The notes under the pieces are model-generated. The model did not search any database. It was given only the letters and a program-made list of their open reading frames with translations, and was not told the origin of the DNA. From Micromonospora haikouensis (GTDB lineage Bacteria; Actinomycetota; Actinomycetes; Mycobacteriales; Micromonosporaceae), in NCBI RefSeq assembly GCF_900091595.1, contig NZ_FMCW01000021.1, forward strand, positions 43,748 to 107,747: a stretch of DNA of 64,000 nt, written 5' to 3'. The position numbers and the translations under genes are program-made. Below, one piece after another: positions 51,694 to 60,028 of the stretch (within the stretch, counting starts at the first letter, position 1; each line of letters begins with the position of its first letter).

Positions 51694-52770
51694 GTGTCGG
51701 GTGACCGTCCGAGCCCGCTCGTCATCGAGCGCATCCTGCGCGACCGGCAGGGCATCTGGCAGCAGATCGTGGCCGACCGCGACCTCAACGGCCTCACGCT
51801 GCGCATGCTGGCCAGCTCCGGCGTCGCCCTGGCCTGCTACGGGGCGGTGCTGGGGGCGTTCCACAGCGTGCTGATGGCGCTGACGTCGGCGGTCAAGCTG
51901 CCACTGCTGTTCCTGGTCACCCTCGCCATCTGCCTGCCCACGCTCTACCTGTTCAACCTCGTGTTCGGGGCCCGGCTGTCGGTGCGGCAGTCGCTGGCGC
52001 TGGTGATGGTGGCGATCACCGTCACCTCGATGCTGGCCGTGGCGTTCGCGCCGATCAGCCTGTTCTTCCTGATCACCGCCCCGGACTACGGCTTCTTCAA
52101 GCTGCTCAACGTCGCGATCCTGACGCTGAGCGCGGTGGTCGGGCTGCGCTTCCTGACCGGCGGGATGCAGGTGCTCAACGCCCACGGCCTGCTCGCCCCG
52201 GCTGCCCCGGCCCTTGTCCCGGCCGCGCCGGCTCTGGCGGTGCCGGCTGTTCAGGTGACGCCGCAGGCCGTCGGTCAGCCCGCCGCCGAGCCGGTGGCGG
52301 TCGGCGCGAACGGCGCGAGCGCCGCGACCCCGGCGGTCCCGGCCACTCCGGCAGTTCCCGCCGCCCCGGCCACTCCGCCAGTTCCCGCCGGCCCGGCTGC
52401 CGCCGCTCCGGCGAACGGGGCCGCCGAGCCCGCCGCGCCCGTACCCGTCGCGGTCGGCGTCCCGCCGCAGCAGATGGTGGCCGGGCAGCACCTGGTGCCG
52501 GCCGGGCCGGGCCTGCTCCCGCCCGGGTACCCGGCGCAGCAGCACCGGCCGTGGCCGTACCCGGCGGCCCGCCCCGCACCGGACGCGCAGCGCCCGGCCA
52601 GCATGACCCTGCTGTACGTGTGGATCCTGCTGTTCGGCTTCGTCGGCACCCAGCTCGCCTGGACGCTGCGCCCGTTCTTCGGCAGCCCCGGCGAGGGATT
52701 CGCGCTGTTCCGCAGCATCGAGGGCAACTTCTACGCCGAAATCATCCGCACCCTCGGCAACCTCTTCTGA
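51694..52770 (+). CDS. Multi-pass membrane protein with Ala/Pro linker
   Basis: A 358-residue protein. The N-terminal half (ERILRDRQGIWQQIVADRDL, then four to five helices, including AVKLPLLFLVTLAICLPTLY) resembles a conserved bacterial membrane family found in cyanobacteria and others, sometimes named actin-binding WH2 domain protein. Residues 165-290 are an Ala/Pro-rich linker, and a final helix lies near SMTLLYVWILLFGFVGTQLAW. GTG at 51694 has AAGGGG upstream. Function unknown; the WH2 label is from memory and weak. Confidence 0.75.
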   Translation: MSGDRPSPLVIERILRDRQGIWQQIVADRDLNGLTLRMLASSGVALACYGAVLGAFHSVLMALTSAVKLPLLFLVTLAICLPTLYLFNLVFGARLSVRQSLALVMVAITVTSMLAVAFAPISLFFLITAPDYGFFKLLNVAILTLSAVVGLRFLTGGMQVLNAHGLLAPAAPALVPAAPALAVPAVQVTPQAVGQPAAEPVAVGANGASAATPAVPATPAVPAAPATPPVPAGPAAAAPANGAAEPAAPVPVAVGVPPQQMVAGQHLVPAGPGLLPPGYPAQQHRPWPYPAARPAPDAQRPASMTLLYVWILLFGFVGTQLAWTLRPFFGSPGEGFALFRSIEGNFYAEIIRTLGNLF

Positions 52771-52797
52771 CGCCCGTCCGCGCCACCGGTGACCCGG

Positions 52798-53139
52798 TCA
52801 TGGGGGGTCGGGGGTGGGTGGGCGGCGACGGTACGGGCCCCAGGCGACGAAGCGGGCGTACAGGTCGGCGGGGGCGGGGCCGTCGTCGGGGTTGAGCCGG
52901 TAGAGGTCCGGGGCCGCCTCGTAGAACATCCCGCACAGGTAGATCGACAGGCCGATCGCGTTGCCCGCGTAGTCCGCCTTGAGCAGCAACCGCGCCTCGG
53001 CGCACGGCCACGGCTGCCCGCACGCCCGGCAGCACCACAGTGGGCGCAGCGGGGTGTGCGGCGTGGCGTGCGGCGGGTACGCCCGGGGGCGGTCCGCCGC
53101 CGGCCCGTCACCGGGCTGCGGAAGCTGGTGGCTGATCAC
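52798..53139 (-). CDS. Small CRACG-x-PWPC protein, module 2
   Basis: A 113-residue protein homologous to the one at 37305-37556. The motif RPLWCCRACGQPWPC has four Cys, one more than module 1. The downstream helical part (KADYAGNAIGLSIYLCGMFY, ARFVAW) aligns with module 1 without large gaps. GTG at 53139 has AGAGGAG 7 nt upstream. It is divergent from a Scr1-like regulator and DUF397 gene, the same arrangement as in module 1. A metal-binding regulatory or anti-sigma-like role is speculation. Confidence 0.8.
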   Translation of the reverse strand: MISHQLPQPGDGPAADRPRAYPPHATPHTPLRPLWCCRACGQPWPCAEARLLLKADYAGNAIGLSIYLCGMFYEAAPDLYRLNPDDGPAPADLYARFVAWGPYRRRPPTPDPP

Positions 53140-53163
53140 GTACGTCTCCTCTCTCGCCGGGAG

Positions 53164-53199
53164 GGGCCCGCCCCGCCGGGGGAATGGCGGGGCGGGCCC
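53164..53199 (-). promoter_or_regulatory. Leader hairpin of the module 2 Cys-protein gene
   Basis: Perfect 14-bp arms (GGGCCCGCCCCGCC, 53164-53177, and its complement 53186-53199) with an 8-nt loop, 24 nt upstream of the GTG. Module 1 has a comparable leader hairpin. Confidence 0.6.
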
Positions 53200-53348
53200 G
53201 TGCGGTCGCGCCGCGTTCCCGGGGGTGGAAGCGGCAGCGGCCCCGCTGTGTGACAGTCTGCTGATCGCGGTACTACTCTCAGAAGTCTTTCCGCTCCCAC
53301 CAGCCCGGCCGTCCGGATCGGCCGGGGCGTGCGTGCAGAGGTGTGCAG

Positions 53349-54152
53349 ATGAGCCATCGGATCCCCATGTTGGAGCTGTTCGCCGGCGAGCTGCGCCGCC
53401 TGCGGACGGGCGCGGGCCTGTCGCAGGAGGCCCTCGGTGAGCGGGTGAACTACTCGGCGTCGCTGGTGGCGGCGGTCGAGCAGTGCCGCCGCCCGCCCCG
53501 GGAGGAGTTCACCCAGCGGTGCGACGACACGCTGGGCGGCGAGGGGCTGCTGGTGCGCATCCGGGACACGCTGGTGCGGGAGAGCCTCATGCCGTGGTTC
53601 CGCGAGTGGGTGACCATCGAGCAGGAGGCCACCACGCTGCGCAGCTTCGAGCCGCTGGTCGTGCCGGGCCTGCTCCAGACCGAGGGGTACGCCCGCGCGC
53701 TCTACGAGGGCGCGGCCCAGCTCGTCGGCGAGGCGATCGAACCGCCCCTCGCCGCGCGGCTGGCCCGGCAGGCGGTGCTCGACCGGCCCGCCCCGCCGCA
53801 GCTCGTGGCCGTGCTCGATTACACCGTGCTGGAACGCCCCGTCGGCGGGCCCGCCGTGATGCGCGAGCAGTTGCGGCACCTGGTCGAGATGGGCCGCCGC
53901 CCCCGGGTGCACCTGCACCTGGTGCCGCGCGGCACCGGCGCGTACCCGGGGCTCAACGGCGCGTTCGTGCTCGCCACCCTGCCCGAGGCGAACGACGTCG
54001 GTTACCTGGACAACCAGTTGCAGGGCACCATCGTGGAGCGCACAGTGGACATACACTCGCTGCGGCAGGTGTGGGAGTCCGTGCGGGCGGAGGCGCTGCC
54101 GCACGGTGCCACGCTCACGGCGATCACGGAGGCGGCAGAGGCATGGACCTGA
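53349..54152 (+). CDS. Scr1-like XRE regulator with DUF5753, module 2
   Basis: A 267-residue protein. The N terminus is a classical XRE helix-turn-helix (LRRLRTGAGLSQEALGERVN, ASLVAAVEQCRRPP). DUF5753 follows from about residue 75 (WFREWVTIEQEATTLRSFEP, VPGLLQTEGYARALY, VDIHSLRQVWESVRAEALP). Module 1 shares DUF5753 but has a different DNA-binding part. ATG at 53349 is preferred; GTG at 53343 is possible. The 3' end overlaps the DUF397 gene by 10 bp. Confidence 0.9.
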   Translation: MSHRIPMLELFAGELRRLRTGAGLSQEALGERVNYSASLVAAVEQCRRPPREEFTQRCDDTLGGEGLLVRIRDTLVRESLMPWFREWVTIEQEATTLRSFEPLVVPGLLQTEGYARALYEGAAQLVGEAIEPPLAARLARQAVLDRPAPPQLVAVLDYTVLERPVGGPAVMREQLRHLVEMGRRPRVHLHLVPRGTGAYPGLNGAFVLATLPEANDVGYLDNQLQGTIVERTVDIHSLRQVWESVRAEALPHGATLTAITEAAEAWT

Positions 54153-54331
54153 CCGGCGCGACCTGGCGCAAGAGCTCCCGCAGCAGCGGCAACCAGGGCA
54201 ACTGCGTGGAGGTGGCCGACAACCTGCCGGGGGCGGTCGCGGTGCGCGACAGCAAGGACCGGCGGGGCCCGGTGCTGGTGTTCGCCCCGGCGAGCTGGGC
54301 GGCGTTTGTCGTCCACGCGAAGCACCGCTGA
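54143..54331 (+). CDS. DUF397 protein, module 2
   Basis: A 62-residue DUF397 protein (ATWRKSSRSSGNQGNCVEVA, NLPGAVAVRDSKDRRGPVLV, SWAAFVVHAK). ATG at 54143 is within the upstream regulator, so expression is coupled. About two thirds of residues match the module 1 copy by eye. Confidence 0.9.
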   Translation: MDLTGATWRKSSRSSGNQGNCVEVADNLPGAVAVRDSKDRRGPVLVFAPASWAAFVVHAKHR

Positions 54332-54345
54332 GGCCGATCGGCGCT

Positions 54346-54393
54346 GGGCCGTTGGCCGCCTGGGCCGTTGGCCGCCTGGGCCGTTGGCCAGCC
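54346..54393. repeat. 16-bp tandem repeat, three copies
   Basis: GGGCCGTTGGCCGCCT units at 54346 and 54362, and a third at 54378 with two changes. Just downstream of the DUF397 gene. Confidence 0.85.
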
Positions 54394-54462
54394 GAATGCT
54401 TCCCGCCCCGCTGGCCCCGCCGGGCGCTTGAGCCGCAAGTTACTGGGGAGTAGCGTGCGGGC

Positions 54463-54930
54463 ATGACCATCGACTCGCGCCAGGTCGCCGCCGGCATGCT
54501 GGAGGCGGTGCCGTTCGCCCGCACGCTCGGCGTCGAATTCGTCGAGGTGGCCCCGGAGGCCGAGGGCGGCGTGCGCGCCGTGGTCCGGCTGCCCGACTCG
54601 CCGGCCACCCACAACCACGTCGGCGGCCCGCACGCCGGAGCGATGTTCGCCCTCGGCGAGACCGCCTCCGGCGCGGTGGTGCTCGCCGCGTTCGGGCAGT
54701 TCCTCGACCGGGCGGTGCCGCTGGCGGTGCGGGCCGAGATCGCGTACGGGAAGGTGGCGATGGGGCCGGTGCTGGCCACCGCGCGGCTCGGTCGGCCGGC
54801 GCCCGAGGTGATCGCGGAGCTGGAGGCCGGCCGGCGGCCCGAGTTCCCGGTCGACGTCGAGATCGGCACCGAGGACGGCACCCCCACCTCGGCGATGACG
54901 GTCGTCTGGACGCTGCGCCCCCACCGCTGA
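54463..54930 (+). CDS. Hotdog-fold thioesterase-like protein (DUF4442/PaaI-like)
   Basis: A 155-residue single hotdog domain. The PHAGAMFALGETASGAVVLA segment is the central hotdog helix and THNHVGG precedes it as in PaaI/DUF4442 thioesterases. It may hydrolyse an acyl-CoA; substrate unknown. ATG at 54463. Stand-alone, followed by a dispersed repeat. Confidence 0.88.
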   Translation: MTIDSRQVAAGMLEAVPFARTLGVEFVEVAPEAEGGVRAVVRLPDSPATHNHVGGPHAGAMFALGETASGAVVLAAFGQFLDRAVPLAVRAEIAYGKVAMGPVLATARLGRPAPEVIAELEAGRRPEFPVDVEIGTEDGTPTSAMTVVWTLRPHR

Positions 54931-54938
54931 CTCGGGTG

Positions 54939-54993
54939 GTGAGAAGGGTGCCCTTCTATACCGTATGCGTTAACAGGGGGCCCTTCCTTCGCA
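54939..54993. repeat. GTTAACAGGG dispersed repeat, copy B
   Basis: GCGTTAACAGGGGGCCCTTC at 54967-54986 matches the second unit of copy A (30386-30440) closely; the first unit (GAAGGGTGCCCTTC) is itself a small palindrome. Confidence 0.78.
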
Positions 54994-55033
54994 AAGGGGT
55001 TTGGGGGGTTCCGGGGGTGGATAGATTCGTACC

Positions 55034-55786
55034 GTGCTGGGCCTGCCTGCTCACGTGACCGCGTGTCTCTTCGACCTGGACGGTGTGCTGACGCAGACCG
55101 CCCGGGTGCACAACGCCGCGTGGACCGAGACGTTCGACGCGTTCCTGAAGCGTCGCGCGGCGGCCACCGGCGAGCCGTACCGGCCGTTCGACCCGGGGCC
55201 CGACTACAACCGGTACGTCGACGGCAAGCCCCGCGCCGACGGGGTGCGGTCGTTCCTCGCCTCCCGGGGCATCGTCCTGCCGGAGGGCTCGCCCGACGAC
55301 CCGCCCGACGCGGACACCGTCCACGGCGTCGGCAACCGGAAGAACGCCGTCCTGCTCAAGCGCATCCACACCGACGGGGTCGAGGTCTATCCGGGCTCCG
55401 TGACGTACCTGCGGGCGGCGGCCGCCGCCGGCCTGCGCCGCGCCGTCGTCTCGGCCAGCGCCAACTGCCGCGACGTCGTCGCCGCCGCCGGGCTGGAGTC
55501 GCTGCTTCAGGCCCGGGTCGACGGGGTGGTCGCCCGCGAGCAGGGGCTGCGCGGCAAGCCGCACCCCGACACGTTCCTGGCCGGCGCGAAGCTGCTCGGC
55601 GTCGACCCCGCGCAGGCCGCCGTCTTCGAGGACGCCCTCGCCGGGGTGGCCGCCGGCCGGGCCGGCGGATTCGGGTACGTCGTGGGCGTCGACCGGGTGG
55701 GCCAGGCCGACGAGCTGCGCGCGCACGGGGCGGACGTCGTGGTGACCGACCTCGCCGACCTGGTGGACAGGAGGCCCGACGCATGA
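55034..55786 (+). CDS. Beta-phosphoglucomutase family hydrolase
   Basis: A 250-residue HAD protein with nucleophile/acid pair D14/D16 (LFDLDGVLTQT), a helical cap, the mutase-type segment GVGNRKNAVL, AVVSASANCRDV (motif II) and VFEDALAGVAAGRAGG (motif IV). It would interconvert beta-glucose 1-phosphate and glucose 6-phosphate. GTG at 55034. Its stop overlaps the GH65 start (ATGA), placing product formation and use in one operon. Confidence 0.92.
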   Translation: MLGLPAHVTACLFDLDGVLTQTARVHNAAWTETFDAFLKRRAAATGEPYRPFDPGPDYNRYVDGKPRADGVRSFLASRGIVLPEGSPDDPPDADTVHGVGNRKNAVLLKRIHTDGVEVYPGSVTYLRAAAAAGLRRAVVSASANCRDVVAAAGLESLLQARVDGVVAREQGLRGKPHPDTFLAGAKLLGVDPAQAAVFEDALAGVAAGRAGGFGYVVGVDRVGQADELRAHGADVVVTDLADLVDRRPDA

Positions 55787-58155
55787 TCCGGGAACGCGCC
55801 TATCCGGTGGAACCCTGGCACATCCGCGAGACCCGGCTCGACATGGACGTCCTGGCCCAGTCCGAGTCGGTCTTCGCGCTCTCCAACGGGCACATCGGCC
55901 TGCGCGGCAACCTCGACGAGGGCGAGCCGCACGGCCTGCCCGGGACATACCTGAACAGCTTCTACGAGCTGCGCCCCCTGCCTTACGCGGAGGCCGGGTT
56001 CGGCTTCCCCGAGTCCGGCCAGACCATCGTCAACGTCACCAACGGCAAGCTGATCCGGCTGCTCGTCGACGACGAGCCCCTCGACGTCCGGTACGGCGAA
56101 CTCCTCGCCCACGAGCGGGTCCTCGACCTGCGCGCCGGCACCCTGCACCGGGAGCTGCACTGGCGCACCCCGGCCGGGCGCGAGGTCAAGGTGCGCAGCA
56201 CCCGGCTGGTGTCGTTCACCCAGCGCTCCGTCGCCGCCATCAACTACGAGGTGGAGGCGGTCGACGGGCCCCTGCGGCTGATCCTCCAGTCGGAACTGGT
56301 GGCCAACGAGTCCCTGCCGGCGCAGAGCCGCGACCCCCGGGTGGCGGCGGTGCTGGAGTCGCCGTTGCAGGCCGAGGAGGAACTGACCACCAACGACGGC
56401 GGGCTGCTCATCCACCGCACCAAGGTCAGCGGGCTGCGGGTGGCCGCCGCCATGGACCACGACGTGCACGCCCCGGAGCACACCACCGTCACCACCGAGG
56501 GGTACGAGGACTGGGTCCGCACCACCGTCGGCTGCGTGCTCAAGCCCGGCGAGAAGCTGCGGGTGGTCAAGTACCTGGCGTACGGCTGGTCGAGCCGCCG
56601 GTCGCTGCCGGCGCTGCGCGACCAGGTCGGCGCGGCCCTCGCCGCGGCCCGCCTCGACAGCTGGGACGGGCTGCGCCGGGAGCAGCGGGAATACCTCGAC
56701 GAGTTCTGGGACGCCGCCGACGTCCGGGTCGAGGGCGACCCGGAGGTGCAGCAGGCGGTGCGGTTCGGGCTGTTCCACGTGCTCCAGGCCGGGGCGCGGG
56801 CCGAGCGCCGGCCGATCTCCGCGAAGGGCCTCACCGGCCCGGGGTACGACGGGCACGCGTTCTGGGACACCGAGATGTTCGTGCTGCCGGTGCTCACCTA
56901 CACCCAGCCGGGCGCGGTGCGCGACGCCCTGTACTGGCGGTACTCCACCCTCGCGCAGGCGCAGGAGCGGGCCCGCACGCTCAACCTGGCCGGGGCGGCG
57001 TTCCCGTGGCGCACGATCGAGGGGCCGGAGTCGTCGGCGTACTGGCCGGCGGGGACGGCGGCGTTCCACATCGCCGCCGACGTGGCCGACGCGCTGCGCC
57101 GGTACGTGCTGGTCACCGGCGACGAGGGGCTGGAGCGGGAGATCGGCCTGGAGTTGCTGATCGAGACGGCCCGGCTGTGGCGCTCCCTCGGCCACCACGA
57201 CCGGCAGGGCCGGTTCCACATCGACGGCGTGACCGGCCCCGACGAGTACACGGCCGTGAAGAACGACAACGTCTACACCAATCTGATGGCGCAGCGGAAC
57301 CTGCTCACCGCCGTCGAGTGCGCGATGCGGTTCCGGGACCAGGCGATCGACCTGGGGGTCACCGAGGAGGAGGCGGCGGCCTGGCGGGACGCGGCGAACG
57401 CGATGTGCGTCCCGTACGACGAGGGCGTCGAGGTGCACGAGCAGGTGGAGGGATTCACCCGGCTCCAGGAGTGGGACTTCGAGAACACGCCCACCGAGAA
57501 GTACCCGCTGCTGCTGCACTACCCGTACTTCGACCTGTATCGCAAGCAGGTCATCAAGCAGGCCGACCTGGTGCTCGCCATGCACTGGCGGGGGGACGCG
57601 TTCACCGAGGAGCAGAAGCGGCGCAACTTCCTCTACTGCGAGCGGCGCACCGTGCGGGACTCGTCGCTGTCGGCCTGCACCCAGGCGGTGATCGCCGCCG
57701 AGGTCGGCTACCTGGAGCTGGCCCACCGGTACCTGCGCGAGGCCGCGCTGATGGACCTGCACGACCTCAACGAGAACACCCGCGACGGCGTGCACATGGC
57801 GTCCCTCGCCGGGGCGTGGATCGCCCTGGTCGCCGGGTTCGGCGGGCTGCGCGACCACGACGGGCTGCTGACGTTCGCGCCCCGGCTGCCGAGCCGGCTC
57901 GACCGGCTGGAGTTCTCGTTGCAGTGGCGGGGGCTGCGGCTGCGGGTCGACGTCCGGGCACACCAGACGACGTACGCGCTGCGCCACGGCTGTTCCGGCG
58001 ACGTGGTGGAGCTGCGGCACCACGGCGAGAAGGTACGGGTGACCTGCGCCGAGCCGGTCACCGTGCCGGTGCCGCCGCTCACGCCGCCGGGTACCGAGCC
58101 GGAACAGCCGCCCGGCCGGGCACCCCTGCTCCACCTGCCGGAACACCTCGGCTGA
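55783..58155 (+). CDS. GH65 disaccharide phosphorylase (trehalose/kojibiose/maltose type)
   Basis: A 790-residue GH65 enzyme. The N-terminal beta-sandwich domain (FALSNGHIGLRGNLDEGEP, TYLNSFYE) precedes the (alpha/alpha)6 barrel with KGLTGPGYDGHAFWDTEMF and the general acid about E488 (GVTGPDEYTAVKNDN). A phosphate-binding SSLSACTQA-type loop follows. Such enzymes split an alpha-linked disaccharide with phosphate, giving beta-glucose 1-phosphate, the substrate of the upstream mutase. The exact disaccharide cannot be told; kojibiose or trehalose are most often paired with this arrangement. ATG at 55783 overlaps the mutase stop. Confidence 0.93.
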   Translation: MIRERAYPVEPWHIRETRLDMDVLAQSESVFALSNGHIGLRGNLDEGEPHGLPGTYLNSFYELRPLPYAEAGFGFPESGQTIVNVTNGKLIRLLVDDEPLDVRYGELLAHERVLDLRAGTLHRELHWRTPAGREVKVRSTRLVSFTQRSVAAINYEVEAVDGPLRLILQSELVANESLPAQSRDPRVAAVLESPLQAEEELTTNDGGLLIHRTKVSGLRVAAAMDHDVHAPEHTTVTTEGYEDWVRTTVGCVLKPGEKLRVVKYLAYGWSSRRSLPALRDQVGAALAAARLDSWDGLRREQREYLDEFWDAADVRVEGDPEVQQAVRFGLFHVLQAGARAERRPISAKGLTGPGYDGHAFWDTEMFVLPVLTYTQPGAVRDALYWRYSTLAQAQERARTLNLAGAAFPWRTIEGPESSAYWPAGTAAFHIAADVADALRRYVLVTGDEGLEREIGLELLIETARLWRSLGHHDRQGRFHIDGVTGPDEYTAVKNDNVYTNLMAQRNLLTAVECAMRFRDQAIDLGVTEEEAAAWRDAANAMCVPYDEGVEVHEQVEGFTRLQEWDFENTPTEKYPLLLHYPYFDLYRKQVIKQADLVLAMHWRGDAFTEEQKRRNFLYCERRTVRDSSLSACTQAVIAAEVGYLELAHRYLREAALMDLHDLNENTRDGVHMASLAGAWIALVAGFGGLRDHDGLLTFAPRLPSRLDRLEFSLQWRGLRLRVDVRAHQTTYALRHGCSGDVVELRHHGEKVRVTCAEPVTVPVPPLTPPGTEPEQPPGRAPLLHLPEHLG

Positions 58156-58178
58156 GCCCGTCCGCCCGGCGGGCGTTC

Positions 58179-58211
58179 CCGGTCGGCCGGGGCGCTTCCC
58201 CGACCGACCGG
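58179..58211. terminator. Bidirectional hairpin terminator
   Basis: 14-bp arms 58179-58192 and 58198-58211 (CCGGTCGGCCGGGG type, one mismatch) with a 5-nt loop, between GH65 and the convergent small gene. Confidence 0.7.
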
Positions 58212-58218
58212 GGAGGGG

Positions 58219-58401
58219 TCAGAACTGCCGCCCGTTCGAGGGGCGACCGGCCGCGTCGTGCGGGGCGATGGCCCTCGGGTCGTCGGCGGTGCGGGCCTGC
58301 GCCGCCTCGTCCGCCCAGTCCCGGCTGCGCTCGGCGTCCCGTTCCCGCTGTTCGTCCCGCTCGGCGGTCTGCTGCTTGGACCTGTCCTGTCGTCGGGCCA
58401 T
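58219..58401 (-). CDS. Small highly charged protein
   Basis: A 60-residue hydrophilic protein (MARRQDRSKQQTAERDEQRE, then RDAERSRDWADEAAQ) with no hydrophobic segment; probably helical or disordered. GAGGA lies 7-11 nt upstream of the ATG at 58401. No family recognised, but similar short Arg/Glu/Asp/Gln-rich proteins are common in actinobacteria. Confidence 0.6.
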   Translation of the reverse strand: MARRQDRSKQQTAERDEQRERDAERSRDWADEAAQARTADDPRAIAPHDAAGRPSNGRQF

Positions 58402-58538
58402 GACGATCCTCGCGATCCGTCGGGGCGCGGCTGCGCCGGTGCTGCGGTCACCCCGGGCCTTCCCGCCCGGCCCGGCGGCAAACCGCAGCGGCGGGCGGCG
58501 GCCGGTGGCATGGGGGTAGCGCCGGGCGGCCGGCCGGG

Positions 58539-58805
58539 TCAGGGCCGCCAGGGCTCCAGGTGCCGGGCGAAGCTCAGCCGCAGGTTGCTCTTGGGGCGGG
58601 CCCCGACGGTGGAGCCGACCACCTCCCCGTCGCGGAACACCAGCAGGGTCGGCATCGACATCACCTGGTACGCCCGGGTCGTCGCCGGGTTCTCGTCGGT
58701 GTTGAGCGTGACGATGCGCAGCCGGTCGCCGAACTCCCCGGCCAGCTCGGCGAGGCTCCGGGAGACCGCCACGCACAGCGGGGTGGTTCCCGTTTCCTGA
58801 GGCAT
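58539..58805 (-). pseudogene. N-terminally truncated thioredoxin
   Basis: 88 residues matching the C-terminal two thirds of a thioredoxin (LAELAGEFGDRLRIVTLNTD, ATTRAYQVMSMPTLLVFRDG with the cis-Pro at P52). The first strands and the WCGPC active site are missing; alignment leaves only the second active-site Cys as C11 (TTPLC). GGGAGGAA lies properly before the ATG at 58805, so the truncated product may still be made. It overlaps the MerR gene by 145 bp, which suggests a deletion at the junction. Redox activity of the usual kind is not possible. Confidence 0.7.
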
Positions 58806-59167
58806 GTTTCCTCCCGGTACGCGATGGCCTGGGCGAGTTGGTCGTGCAGCTGTCGCCGCACCGCGCCGAGCCGGTCGAGGTAGGCGTCCACCTCGGCCAG
58901 CTTGCGACGCAGCACGGCCACCGAGTCCGGGCAGACGTCCCCGGAGGCGTGCCCGGCCCGGAGGCAGGCCACGAACGGCCGGATGTCGTCCAGGCCGAAG
59001 CCCACCGCGAGCAGGGCCCGGATCTCGTGTACGACGCGCAGCTCCGCCTCGTCGTAGACGCGGTAGCCGTTGGCGGAGCGGCGGGGCCGGACCAGCCCCT
59101 GCGATTCGTAGTACCGCAGGGTCCGGGTGCTCGTGCCGGCGCGTTCCGCAAGCTCACCGATCAGCAT
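58661..59167 (-). CDS. MerR-family regulator with a run-on C terminus
   Basis: A 168-residue protein. Residues 1-110 are a normal MerR regulator (MLIGELAERAGTSTRTLRYY, RVYDEAELRVVHEIRALLAV, then a dimerisation helix VAVLRRKLAEVDAYLDRLG). The last 45 residues are Arg/Pro/Ser-rich and read through the thioredoxin gene in another frame, so the original end was probably lost. ATG at 59167 has a perfect AAGGAGG. A CCTTG/CAAGG dyad lies in its promoter. MerR-thioredoxin pairs are common in actinobacteria and suggest redox or stress sensing. Confidence 0.85.
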   Translation of the reverse strand: MLIGELAERAGTSTRTLRYYESQGLVRPRRSANGYRVYDEAELRVVHEIRALLAVGFGLDDIRPFVACLRAGHASGDVCPDSVAVLRRKLAEVDAYLDRLGAVRRQLHDQLAQAIAYREETCLRKREPPRCAWRSPGASPSWPGSSATGCASSRSTPTRTRRRPGRTR

Positions 59168-59204
59168 CCGACCTCCTTCACCCGCCACCGACCGCAACGC
59201 TAGA

Positions 59205-59224
59205 CCTTGCCGCCGATGTCAAGG
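59205..59224 (-). promoter_or_regulatory. Probable MerR operator/promoter
   Basis: CCTTG and CAAGG arms 10 nt apart, with TTGACA as the -35 box on the minus strand and TAGCGT downstream, 38 nt from the MerR start. This is the classical MerR operator position. Confidence 0.6.
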
Positions 59225-59296
59225 CAACGGCGAATCCCGGCCGCCGGGGCGGGTAAGCGACGCCGGACGAGGCGGAAGCCGTGGGGAGGATGTGCG

Positions 59297-59980
59297 ATGG
59301 CGGCACGGGGACAGGTGGGCACGACGACCCGGGGTGGCGAGGTCACGATCCCGGCGGGTGATGCCGGGCTGCCGGCCGACGTCCTGGTCCCGGCCGGGGC
59401 CACGGGGGTCGTGCTCTTCGCGCACGGCAGCGGCAGCTCCCGGCACAGCCCCCGCAACACGGCAGTGGCGGGGGTGCTGAACGGGCGGGCGCTCGGCACG
59501 GTGCTGGTGGACCTGCTCACGCCGGAGGAGGACCGGGTCGACGCCCGTACGGCCGAACTCCGGTTCGACATCGGGCTGCTCGCCGACCGGCTGGCCGCGA
59601 TCGTCGACTGGATGGCCGTCGAGCCGACGCTGGCCCGGTTGCCGGTGGGCCTGTTCGGCGCGAGCACCGGTGCCGCCGCCGCGCTGGTCGCCGCGGCGGC
59701 CCGCCCCGAGCGGGTGCGGGCCGTGGTCTCCCGGGGCGGCCGACCGGATCTGGCCGGCATCGCCCTGCCCCGGGTGGCCGCCCCGACGCTGCTGCTGGTG
59801 GGCGGGCTGGACGAGCAGGTGATCACGCTCAACGAGCAGGCGAAGGCGGAGCTGGGTGACGTCGGCGAGCTGCGGGTGGTGCCCGGCGCGACCCACCTGT
59901 TCGAGGAGCCGGGCGCGCTGGAGCAGGTCGCCGACGCGGCGGCCGACTGGTTCGCCACCCACCTGCGCCCGCCCACCTGA
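59297..59980 (+). CDS. Dienelactone hydrolase-family alpha/beta hydrolase
   Basis: A 227-residue alpha/beta hydrolase. The nucleophile is S123 in GASTG; LLLVGGLDEQV and GATHLFEEPG hold the Asp and His of the triad; VVLFAHGSGSSRHSPRN is the oxyanion region. This compact form is often found fused or next to phosphoribosyltransferases, not seen here. ATG at 59297 has GGGGAGGA upstream. Divergent from the MerR gene. Confidence 0.88.
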   Translation: MAARGQVGTTTRGGEVTIPAGDAGLPADVLVPAGATGVVLFAHGSGSSRHSPRNTAVAGVLNGRALGTVLVDLLTPEEDRVDARTAELRFDIGLLADRLAAIVDWMAVEPTLARLPVGLFGASTGAAAALVAAAARPERVRAVVSRGGRPDLAGIALPRVAAPTLLLVGGLDEQVITLNEQAKAELGDVGELRVVPGATHLFEEPGALEQVADAAADWFATHLRPPT

Positions 59981-60028
59981 CCGCGCCCGTGCCCCGGGCC
60001 TGCCGGGTCCGAGCGGGGTAGGCGGGTC

